Positions 36,830-47,232 of a DNA stretch of 64,000 nucleotides are shown in pieces (positions within the stretch are counted from its first letter, which is position 1; every line of letters begins with the position of its first letter). The stretch is from Adineta ricciae (lineage: Eukaryota; Rotifera; Eurotatoria; Adinetida; Adinetidae), in contig CAJNOJ010000077.1 of the NCBI GenBank assembly GCA_905250025.1, positions 1 through 64,000 on the forward strand, read 5' to 3'. The notes beneath the pieces were generated by a model that saw nothing but the letters and a program-made list of their open reading frames with translations, searched no databases and had not been told where the DNA came from. The translations under genes and the position numbers were made by a program.

Positions 36830-39800
36830 AAAAACACAACTTTTATTAAGCATTCTGTTTTTCAAATTTCACTGTCTACAACGAACAATCAAACGTCTAA
36901 ATGATATTTTCGAGATATAAAATGATTGTCATTATCGATAGGAGAAAACTATACACGATTGTGGATGACTGAGAACATGGATTTGTTAGGTGAGCTGCAT
37001 AGATAGAACTTGCTTTTGTTTGGCGCGAAGAACATTCGTTACTATTATTTTGAATCGAAACTGGATTGGTCATTTGAAAAGTCTAGGAAAGAGAAAGCGT
37101 AGTGAACGAATAAGAAGTAAATATTTATCTCATACAAGGCAGTAAGATGCATTGGAAAATGATGATTGAACGATCAGATGCGTCAGAAGAGAATCATCCG
37201 ATTGCCAAGATGCAAGACATGTATCAATTTGAATAATGGATTTTTCTCCAAGATCTAGATGTTCGAAAGATAAAAAAACACATTAGATAAGAGATCCTTT
37301 CAACCGATTAGAGAACATCTATTTCTTGTCGTATTAGCTCTATGCGAACTCATTAATTACTCATTTCCGTTTGTCTCTAGTCATTTCCTTCTTTGATAAT
37401 GGACCTATGAACTCAGTCTCATCTCCGACAGTGACAAACCTCGTGATTCCTTGGAAATGGTTAATTTGTCCTTATCGTCACAACCAATCGACATGTGAAG
37501 CGATCTTCTTCGATCATGATCATCCATTGAGGCGTGATACACCAAGTAACCTATAGACTTCGGGCATGGATTTGACATTGGCATTGATTGAGTGAAGAAT
37601 GTGTGAGCAAAGTTGAAGTTTTTTTCATGGAAAGCATCACAATTTCTTTCGTGTGACAAAGGTATCGTATGTAGTTCGAGTACATTGTCGGTTCGACGAG
37701 TTATTCGAAGACATTCTTGTTTCGTATGACTAGAAAACATAAGGCGAAGTTTGTTGTTTCTTCGAAAGAAATCCGGTACCAATTGGTAAATGACCGTATA
37801 GAATAGATGGCGAATGATTTTTCAGAATGGATCATCCGTTGACAATGAAAACGGTGATCGGTGCCGAGAAATTCTATATTATGGGTTTTTATTATCATTC
37901 GGATTGTTCGATCGATTGAAAACCATTGATGGGATTGAAATTGCTTCGGAAAGGAACATTCATCATTGATTGAATGATCTGAATTGATATAAACATGAGA
38001 AAAATGATAATTAATGATTATTATGATTACTTTTGGCTGAGAATGTTATCACAGTTGATATATGCCTGGAATAAAGATCATGACATGAATCATCCGTAGC
38101 CATGTGAAGAGATAGTGATGGAGACGATTTTTGTTTAGTCAAAAAACTCTTAAAGAGAATAAATTCAAAGGTGAAGACGAGAAAACATTGAATTGATTTA
38201 CGAAGCATGCATATTGATTGTGATGTGGCTTGTTAGAAAGAATTCGAGCAACGAAATACGTATGAAAGTCTTCAATCCATGTCCCGACGCACATAAACTG
38301 AAAATCTAAATCCAACAGTAGCTGATTAAATATATGTGGAAGTGAGTTCTATTAACCGAGAATTGATTGGTAGACTGAACATGGAGATAGATGAAGCTGG
38401 AGTTTGTAGGGGTTAGCACATTCATTCAAATAGGACGATGAGATCGATTGATGACAAACTGAACCATCTTTGATTAGACTTAGCAGTTGGAATGGCGGCT
38501 GAATTGGACATAGCTGTGGAGTAGAATTTTCTAAATGAAAGTAATCAAAAACAAATCTTCAGCTTTATTTTCGAGTGTACATACTTCGATGTAGTGTATA
38601 CAGCGCAGCATCGGGAGCGATTAGATTTGGACATAAAGTAATGTTTAGTAAATCGTCTGGATCATTACATTCACCTAGATGACGAGTAGATCGACGTTTC
38701 TGCAATACTCAAACCCTACTTTCGCGATACTGAAGTAAATTCATATGTCGTTGGATGAAAACTAAACATCGCGTACATCGATTGAGTCTAATCCAAACGA
38801 AATAAGAATGAAAGCACATGCGACTACAAAATTACTCTCAGTAGCCGCCTACCGGTCAAGAAAGATATAATATTGATGCGAAGGTAAAACATCTACACAT
38901 AATCCTTTCGTTTCGATTCGATCATCCGCTATCTCTAATAGAGAATTCATGCCATGTTGGTACCACAAGCCGAACCATCCTGTTGGCATTTTACATACCG
39001 AACAAACTTGTAATAGAAAAACAAACGATTTCAGTTACAACTGAGATAGTATGAATGCACTTATAAATATTTAAAGTTTAATTAATACAGTATTCGACAC
39101 TCTATATTAGATGTCTTATTATATTTTATTCATATACACAATCGAGCGCATTGAATAAAAAATCAAACTACTATTCTTTCTTTCTTTCTTAGGTCATCAG
39201 AACAGAGAATGTCCAGTCAACTCGGTATAGAACGCGTTTGGTTAACAAAAGAGTGAGCTAATATGAAGTATTCTCTACAGAGGTTTTATTCATGGCCGAT
39301 TCGTACTTGAAAACTAGCGGTTGATGTATTGATTAATAAAAACACAATTCATGGCCACGAGGATGTTAAAAAATTTGATTTCCTTCCTCTGACATTGAAT
39401 TATTGATGAAAATGAAATCATCCGTTGAATGATGATCGACGCAGTCCATTTGCGTTACTCGTGATTAGCCAATCGCTCTCGTACGATTAGAAATGAATGA
39501 TTGAAATCGAAAGGTTAAAAGAACTTTTCGAACAGATGAATGCTATTAATCTCGTTCCAAGTCTGACAAATGAAGACATCCATGCAGCAGACAGCTGCCG
39601 GGCATATAAATCTTCCTATTCAATCAATCTTAAGACTCATTTATCTAGCTGATTCCGATGACTCAAAAACAAATAGAAAATGTTCATCTGTGTTACCTGA
39701 ATTGATTTGTAAGATGAGTAGGATCTGTAGAAAGTTTCTCATCGATGTACCATCATGTAGAATGTGAATTAGGCAACAAGGCAGCTTCTACTTTCCTTCC

Positions 39801-40264
39801 TGAATATTGATGAACAAACTAATGATGACGACAAAGCGACACAATCTGATTTTTTTCCATGTATGAAGAAAAAGAACGAGCAAAAGTGAGGGTGATGATC
39901 GCTCTCGTAATGATGAAAGTGATGGAAAAGAATGAATATGAGAACAAAGTGGTACACAATAAATCACTCATATATGTTCAATCCAGCAGCCATTGTCTGG
40001 CCAGCAACTAAACGCTCACATTGTATAATATCGTTTTTCTTTCTTAATATTCTCTCTGTCACGTTCGACATTTACTCTTCGTAATAGATTTGTTTAAAAT
40101 GTCACACACAACACCTTATCTCTATGATCATGAAACAGAGAATGCTTAGAATCGGATAAAAGTAATTTTTTCTTTTTTGTGTATTCAACACCGTGCAAAA
40201 AATTGTTGAACTCGCTTTAAAACCAAAAAAAAAATTAATTGAAAAACTCTTAAATATAGTACTA
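36830..40264. other. Gene-poor block of about 3.4 kb
   Basis: No convincing coding gene is seen on either strand. Open frames are short (60-125 codons), start in poor contexts and match nothing I know. Much of the block, especially 37800-38300, is rich in GATTGA and ATGAT words on the + strand, which gives it a patterned look unlike the other spacers. It may hold a long non-coding RNA, regulatory DNA or a decayed gene. Confidence 0.45.
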
Positions 40265-42695
40265 CTAGAATTGGTTGGGATTTTTAGGACGTCCACGTCC
40301 TTTGCCTGATCCTCCTGTTGATGGTTTGTCGTTGGATTTATTTGTTCCTTGCGCATTAGGTGATGTTCTATCGGTAACACTAAAAAAGAAGGCAAAACTT
40401 TCTAGAATTATTTAATTATAGGGTTTATCTTGTTGCGTTAAAATGCGGCAGTATGACATGCTGTTTACGATGAAAAGCTCCTTTTTAAAAATAGTTTTCG
40501 GAAGAAAAAATCGTTAATAAGCGGTTTTAGAGTTAGACGATATGCGTTGTTAATGAAGTTCGAAAAAATGTGGACGTAAAAAGCATATATTCTGCCGATT
40601 TTGATACGTACCTTGCTTTTTTCTTCGCATTATTTTCCTTGTTATTTGAGTTTTCGTCAGTGTACGATTGTTCATCGGCATCTGCTGTCGCTCGTTCCGG
40701 CGACTTATTAGAATTAGCTTTCGAAACCTTTTCTGATTTGTTTGGTGATGAAGCATCGGTTATTCTACGTTCCTCAGGCTTCCTTGGCGGTGGAGTACCT
40801 CGATCTTGTCCTGAATGTCCGTTTCTTCTATCGGCATTGGCTTGATCGTGTTTCTTAACTGTAGATTCATTACTATTGTTCGATTGATCAGGGGAACTTG
40901 TGTCTTCATCAAAATTGTCCAACGACTTAAAACCGAGTTGTTTCGCTTTTTCCACCCAGGCGTCATAAATTCCATCATCCAATAAAACGAATGTAATTTG
41001 ACTCATTAAACCAGCCTTCTGGTCAACTGTTTGTAGTGCAATTTCAGCACCTTCATCCAATGGCTAATAAAATTGACTACTGATTCCATTTCACTCGAAA
41101 TATATTCAGTCACTTACGTAGCCAAATATGCCACAGCTGATGGCAGTGTAAGCAATCGTTTCAAGATCGTATAAGTTCGCTAGAGCAAGTGATGTTTCAT
41201 AGCAAGACTCTAAGTGTTGTCTATTTTGTTCAGGTGAAAAATCACTATATCGAGGGCCAGCGGTATTAATGATATAATGAGTCGTTTTCGACATTTTATA
41301 ACTGAGCAGTATGCGAGAACGACCAGTTGGTAAACGAACATTAGGATAGATCTCTTTGTGGGCTCGACATGCTCGAAGAAGTTCATCTCCTGCAGCATCA
41401 TGGATAACTCCATCTACACCACCACCACCTAACATAGATTCATTTGCCGCTAGAAATGCAAAGCGAAGGGTTAAGAATTTGTTTTATCACGAAATTCAAA
41501 CAAACCGTTGACTATGGCATCGACTCTTGTTTTCAAAATATCACCTTGACGTATCACCAAGCGTGTCTTATTATTGCTAAGAAAGTAAGTGCGCTTAGGA
41601 CGAGATCGATTTTGATTTGATGGTCGAAACTCGGGAGTATCTCTAATTGTAAATCAGAGCTTTATGATAATCTGTGTGAATTAACGTTCAAAGGTATGTT
41701 ACGGATTTAGTTTTGGAGAGAGCCGTTTCGAATCTTTCCGATGTTCATCAGTCATTTCCTTTTCGAAATCGTCGTCATAGCTAAAAAAAAACAGTATCGT
41801 ATTCTCTGTATTATGAACTGAGGTAGAAGGTAAGTTCCAGTGAAACGTATGCAATCTGATCGAACTATTCGAAGCAAATTTTCTCATCATGTTAGAAAAA
41901 GACAATTACTCCTGGTCTTTTGGATCGGATCTGGCTTGCTGTTCTCTTCGTTTTTCGTTGCGCTTCGAATCTGCTTGAGATGGTTTGGTGTCATGTGTTG
42001 ACCTATAATAAAAATTATAATAAGTGACAATTCGGACAAATATATAGCATGAAATATTATGTATAAAGGAAGGACTCATACATATCTAAAATTTTGAGTT
42101 TATTCTTTTTGTCGTCTGCAAGATCCATGAAGACGTTGACGAATCGCTGGTATATGTCTACTGTGAAAATAACTATGTGAATTTCATTAATTTTCTTCGA
42201 TGATGATTGTTCATATTTTGCCAAAGCTTTGTGAAGAGTTCGAGCTGCATCATCTGTATTAAAACCACTAGCACCACAGCCAATTGTAGGAAAAGCAATA
42301 GATCGACAATTGCGTTCAGAAGCAAGTTGAAGGCATTTTAAATAAGTCTCTTGAAGTATTTTAAGACCTGGGCCCGCGTTACCTTGCTTGAAATACGGTG
42401 TTGGAGTCAAAATAATGTATGGCTTACGAGTATCGATTATTTGTGGTTCACCTTTTTGCGTAATTTTTGAACTGATAGTTTTTATTTCATGTGCCATACT
42501 TTGATCAGCATTAGCACGAAATTTTTCATAAAGAGGATAACTTTGATCACGTTCTTGATGACCTGCTTCAGGCGTTGGAATAACTTTCGCATCTACGTTT
42601 TCTTCTGCAAGAAGATCACCTCTCTTTAAAAGAATTTTACATGAACCTTGTTGAAAGGGAACTTCGAGATGAGTATCACCATCAGATCCAGCCAT
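40265..42695 (-). CDS. Two-macrodomain protein with an AT-hook-like tail (606 aa)
   Basis: Seven exons (42695-42082, 42002-41910, 41780-41703, 41642-41506, 41449-41118, 41063-40612, 40379-40265) join in phase into 606 residues. Macrodomain 1 (about residues 15-195) is atypical: it has VIPTPEAG where NAAN is usual but keeps FPTIGCGASGF. A charged linker of about 70 residues follows. Macrodomain 2 (about 285-445) is canonical: IRQGDILKTRVDAIVNAAN and then LGGGGVDGVIH, later SCGIFGYPLDEG. The last part is a Ser/Asn/Lys-rich tail that ends GSGKGRGRPKNPNQF, an AT-hook-like core. Macrodomains read or remove ADP-ribose. The tandem arrangement recalls PARP9/PARP14, but no PARP catalytic domain is present. 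The last exon is short and joins after a 232-bp intron. Confidence 0.85.
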
Positions 42696-43268
42696 GTCTT
42701 TTATCTGAAAATTAGATTCAGTAAGATTACTTAATATCTCGCACTCGTACGAATCAGATGAACAAAATGGAAATCAGTGAGTTAATTCGGAACAATACGT
42801 CCGTTAACTGTGAAATCTGCACCATAACTCAAGGAAGAAAGAAAACCGTCAATGCCGCGAGCGTGTGAAAACGTGATGATGTTTTCAGCGCGCAAAGATT
42901 TACACTTTTCGGAGAAAAAAGCTAATAACAGCAATGTGTTTCACTTTTCTTCCTAGGCAGAACGTACACTCCAATATTTGCAACAAAAGGAGACATCATA
43001 GTTGGAAAAAAGGAACGAATTAAAAACTACTCGATGAAAAAACCCAGTAAGGAGTGGATGTTTAGAGACATCTATGAAAAAAAGCTTCTCTCAATATGGT
43101 TTTCATTGACAATATTTTCTATTCAAACAACTTTTGCGTGTGATAGCATCAGAAATTTGTTGCAAATAAAGACAAACATATGGTTTTATTGTTTTTTCAT
43201 ACGATGTTTATTCTACAGTTTTATTTCTTTGAGAAAACTGACGGTTACAACGTTAATAAAAGAATAAA
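42696..43268. other. Intergenic region, macrodomain gene to GPCR
   Basis: The 573-bp spacer should contain the macrodomain gene promoter next to its ATG and the GPCR 3' end. No other feature is seen. Confidence 0.45.
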
Positions 43269-44312
43269 TCATTTTTTAAAGGATGTTTCCATCTGCAGTT
43301 TTCGCTTACCGAAGCGACTTTTGGTATTGGTTAACCCTGCTGTCGACAACCATACATGGCGTTTTTCTCCGTTTTTGAATATCCGAAATAATATTTGTTT
43401 GGACTCTTCACGAAAGGCTTCCGATGTCAACAGATGAATGTAAAAGATAGAAGCTGCATTCAAGTAGATCAAGAAACTTAATGAATTGTAACGCATGAAA
43501 CTTTCGATGGCAATTCGGAGAGTATCCTTTGGGACGGTTGCTGTGACTGCAGTATAGATGGAATAAATCGGAAACAATACCGTTGAGAAAAAATAGACAA
43601 TCACTTCACCAATCAAGATCAACGTTAACTTGACATCGCGTTTTTGTATGCGAGTATTTTTGGGAACGGTTTGGCCATTCGTTCCTGGCTCAGGTTGAAC
43701 GCGAGATCGAATGCGTTTCAAACTTCGAATTGCTAAAGTTGAGAAAACCACCATTATGATCAATGGAATTGTCGTAGCGATAGCTGCGTATAAACCGTAA
43801 ACATAGGAATAATTCCCACTTCCACCACAACGTCGGCTAGGCATTTGAATATCAACATACACGATCATGTGTGAAGGAATTACAAACCAAACAATCGAAG
43901 CTATGAAAACCATTTTGATTGCCATTGAGCGTTGACTAAATGCACGAATTCGAACATTGGATGAACATAAGGCAAAGCGATCGATACAAGCTAAGGCTAC
44001 CGCTGAACGGGAGATCATGAACAGAACATGAATCAAGTATGAACGAAGTTTGCAATAGATAGCTGAGTATGATGTAAAATCATATGGCATATAAGCTGTT
44101 GCAATACTTGAAGGTATTCCAAAGCTCATAACAACAATGTTGAAGATCGACGTTGAGATGAAGTAAATCGCACATGAATTGATCCGAAGATGTTTTTGAG
44201 AAAAAACTAAAATATTTACAAAATTTCCCAAAACACCCAAAATTAAAATGATTGGTAGAGCATAGCGTGTTAACGCTGATTGTACCAAATTGAGATCATC
44301 ACCGAGCGTCAT
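43269..44312 (-). CDS. Rhodopsin-class G-protein coupled receptor (347 aa, intronless)
   Basis: Seven hydrophobic helices are evident. TM1 carries GNFVNILVF, the TM3 start has the conserved Cys (YCKLRSYLIHV), and the TM3 end reads ACIDRFALCSS, a DRF version of the DRY motif. The second extracellular loop has its Cys in RRCGGSGNYSY. TM7 reads NAASIFYIHLL, a weak form of NPxxY. A basic third loop and a lysine/arginine-rich tail follow. It resembles the large sets of peptide-receptor-like, single-exon GPCRs known from rotifers and other lophotrochozoans; the ligand is unknown. The single exon contrasts with most neighbours and suggests expansion by retroposition, which is inference. The ATG at 44312 opens just before TM1. 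Confidence 0.9.
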   Translation of the reverse strand: MTLGDDLNLVQSALTRYALPIILILGVLGNFVNILVFSQKHLRINSCAIYFISTSIFNIVVMSFGIPSSIATAYMPYDFTSYSAIYCKLRSYLIHVLFMISRSAVALACIDRFALCSSNVRIRAFSQRSMAIKMVFIASIVWFVIPSHMIVYVDIQMPSRRCGGSGNYSYVYGLYAAIATTIPLIIMVVFSTLAIRSLKRIRSRVQPEPGTNGQTVPKNTRIQKRDVKLTLILIGEVIVYFFSTVLFPIYSIYTAVTATVPKDTLRIAIESFMRYNSLSFLIYLNAASIFYIHLLTSEAFREESKQILFRIFKNGEKRHVWLSTAGLTNTKSRFGKRKLQMETSFKK

Positions 44313-45209
44313 TGAGTGAAATGAGATGTTTTCAGATTAATATATTCAAGCGTTACATATCTGTTGACGGCACGATAATTAAACCCGGAAGACATCATGC
44401 ACAGGTTAGCTGGAAAGTTTTGTTATATATTGTTGCCAAGAAATGCTCTCTTGATATTGACATGCGACACGATTCTGTTTTACGATGATTAAATATGAGA
44501 GGAGGTGTTCGCAGTTGGAAAGAATTCGTTTGCTCCTTGTTTTTTAATATTTCATATACCGAGATCTTGGATTTTACCAATAATCCTACGAATATCGTTA
44601 AGTTACATGCACGAATATACTGTTGAAACGTTTTCGAGCTTGCATAATATTTTTTTGAGCTTTATATCAAGGATCACCGCCGTGGGTGCAAAAGGAAGTA
44701 CGTCAGTAAAGGATATCAGAATATTAATTTTCAAGACAGCTATAAATAAATAATTATACACTACCTCTTTTTAGAAAGACTTAATTGCAAAAGATCTCCT
44801 ACATGGGTACGTTCATTTGCAATATATCAACTAGAATTTCGCATTATCAAATTTCGAGAGCAAACAGTAGATCTTTTTTGTCATTCGTAACATAGAGCCA
44901 TAGTGGTTCTGCATTTCAACCGTTCTTCTGTCACGTGTCGATAGTTATCAATATACTTCATCGCAAAGCATGATCGATTCGCATTGAATTCCTATCGTCA
45001 TCCAGCGAACCTATCACGAAATCAGTTTACGATAATAATTAATCTCTTCTAGCAATGTCTACTTCAAAACATCAATACCACCCTCTTCCTCATTACCATA
45101 AGTTTTTCTTCTCAATGCGCGTTTGTAATTCACAGTGCATAGATATGCTATGTTTCATGCTCTTTCAAAACACATAGTAAAGTATCCACATATCAAACTA
45201 AAGAAATAC
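44313..45209. other. Divergent intergenic region
   Basis: About 0.9 kb between the GPCR start and the C2orf76-like start probably carries both promoters. Short open frames on both strands have no support. Confidence 0.45.
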
Positions 45210-45797
45210 ATGGCTACGAACGATGATTCTGGTACTTCTAATGAGAATACTATGATACTCTCAATTCGATTGATTCGTTCATTCGAACATCGGAATATTC
45301 GTCATGTTACTCTTCGTTCCATCGATTCGTCAGGACAGATGACAGGCAGTGAACTCAAACAACGAATTCTAACAAGTTCGTAGTCTTGCTTTGCAGGTCA
45401 CGTCTATATTCTCTCTTGTCGAATAAATCGTTTTTTTTTCCTCCTTTTAGTGTTACCAAATGAGAAACTACCGCCACCATTCAAAACATTTTCGTTTGGT
45501 ATAATTTTCCTATAAAACTCATCCTGTTCAAAGCTATTCTTCACCTAGATACATTGAAAATCGAACATTATCCGCATCAAGCAAAGGTATGTTTCTCGAC
45601 TTAATCCTGATTTTATAATATAATCGTATTTTTAGAGTAATGATGTTACTATTCGTCGAGATGGTGATGATCGATTGATAATCGAAGATGATAAACACTT
45701 GTGTGACTATAACGTTGTCAATGGCACAGAAATTGCCTTTTTCAAACGTAGTGACTACGAAATTTACAAAGAAAAGCCCGATTTACTGATGGATTAG
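45210..45797 (+). CDS. C2orf76: UPF0538 protein, C2orf76 homologue (137 aa)
   Basis: Four exons (45210-45375, 45451-45498, 45549-45586, 45636-45797) join in frame. The hallmarks of the conserved but uncharacterised UPF0538 family are present in order: ILSIRLIRSFEHRN near the N-terminus, LPPPFKTFSFDTLKIEH in the middle and GTEIAFFKRSDYEIYK near the end. Length agrees with the human protein (about 126 aa). The fold looks ubiquitin-like. An in-frame ATG at 45150 would add 20 residues, but the family N-terminus starts just before the first conserved block, which favours 45210. AATAAA lies at 45829-45834. Confidence 0.9.
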
Positions 45798-46492
45798 TCA
45801 GTGCTCAATACTTTCATTTGTTTCCCATAATAAAATTCTTGTTTTTGTATAACGAAAAGCATCTCTCGTTCACTCGTTCATTCAAAAGCAGATGCGTCTG
45901 TTTACTATTGACATTTGGAGTTTCAAAGAATTGGCTTATCGTCACAATGATCAAGAAGATGACAGATCTCACATGTTCATGTCAATCAATGAGCTGAATA
46001 GTCGGCAACACCTAACTAAATCAACCGTAACGTTAGACAACATACGCAACAGTTCCCGACAAATCATTTGATAACTTCGATTGACTTTCCCGTATCTAAC
46101 TATCGCTACCGATCACCAGAAGCAATGAAAGGTCACTTTCTGTTTAGTAAAGTTTTACATTGCGATCAATTGATTGATTAAAATCATTGGGAAAACAGAT
46201 TTTCAAACTGCCAAATGTTGTGTTGTTCCTTTTTCTTCTTTGATCATTGTTAACCGACAGATGAGCTTAGGTGTATTAATTAGTCCACATCGTTTGATGT
46301 TCTTCTTCCGATTATCATTCTTCGATTAATTCTGATTGGCGAGGAAAATGAATAGATATTTTCTCTTTTTTTTCCTCCAATATATTCATCGAATTTAACT
46401 TCAATATATCATTCCATATCAACATTCGATACTCAACAGGCTAAGTATTTCCATATTCTTGTTCTAACGTCTATCATTCCTTTGTAGGACTT
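45798..46492. other. Intergenic region upstream of the homeobox gene
   Basis: After the AATAAA at 45829 there are about 650 bp with no supported gene. It should hold the homeobox promoter. Confidence 0.45.
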
Positions 46493-47070
46493 ATGGATTC
46501 ATACTATTCATCACCATCTTCGTACTATTACCAATCGTCGTGTCCGCTTCATGATTCGTACGCCGATCAGTATTATTCATACCCAGTACAATCAACTCCA
46601 GCGCATCCGTCAGCATCGTTTTACTATCCAACTTATGCTGAACAATCATCGCCGCAAGTTGTTCTCTATAACAATTCAACGACGAATATCTATGCCCAAC
46701 CAACAACCACTCCTGCGCAACTGAATTTGAATACGACTTTTGAGTCAGGTAAGAAAACTTCCAAATGAATATCTGATGCATGTCAACCTCATTTTGCTTC
46801 AGTGCCACCGGCAGGCCGCCGTCGTCGACAACGTACAATTTTTTCGAAAGATCAAGTCGATATACTCGATCAAGTGTTCGAAAAGAATCCATATCCTGAT
46901 ATTCAACTTCGTGAACAACTTTCCGAACGACTTGACGTACCGGAAGCTCGAATTCAAGTATGTTTGTTCATGTGAATGTCGTAGAGAAAGAAATGTAATC
47001 ATTGTGCATTTAGGTTTGGTTCAAGAATCGACGAAGCCGTGTGAAAACCGCTGCCAAATCAAAACAATAG
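46493..47070 (+). CDS. PRD-class homeodomain protein with Lys50 (155 aa)
   Basis: Three exons (46493-46748, 46803-46957, 47014-47070) join in phase into 155 residues. The N-terminal 85 are rich in Tyr, Ser and Pro. The homeodomain begins RRRRQRTIFSKDQ, continues YPDIQLREQLSERLDVPEAR and ends IQVWFKNRRSRVK, with the last intron splitting helix 3 before VWFK. Lysine at position 50 places it with K50 PRD-class factors (Otx, Gsc, Pitx, Dmbx), which bind TAATCC-type sites. The wording is closest to Otx and Dmbx in my memory. RRSRV where most have RRAKW or RRAKF, and only about eight residues after the homeodomain, make it divergent. It lies convergent with the FN3-thioredoxin gene, 162 bp away. 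Confidence 0.9.
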
Positions 47071-47232
47071 TTGTTGATAATTTTTTGTAGAAAAATTCGC
47101 TGTTTTTTTATTTTAATTATTAAATTGTAATAGAAAAAGAATTCTCAATTTGTTTTGGTTTTACGTGAAGAAATAAGATACTAGAAAAGGCGTGAATGAT
47201 GTATGTAGGAGTGCTTTGTTTAGGTAAAGCAC

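Noticed and set aside
37405-37782. 125-codon minus-strand frame in the gene-poor block
   Set aside because: It overlaps an equally open plus-strand frame, has no recognisable domain and no clear splice partners, so I do not call it a gene.
40570-40845. 91-codon plus-strand open frame
   Set aside because: It is antisense to the macrodomain gene exon that carries the charged tail.
46491-46892. 133-codon open frame on the minus strand over the homeobox gene
   Set aside because: It is antisense to the spliced homeobox exons and resembles no protein; the homeodomain on the other strand explains the sequence.
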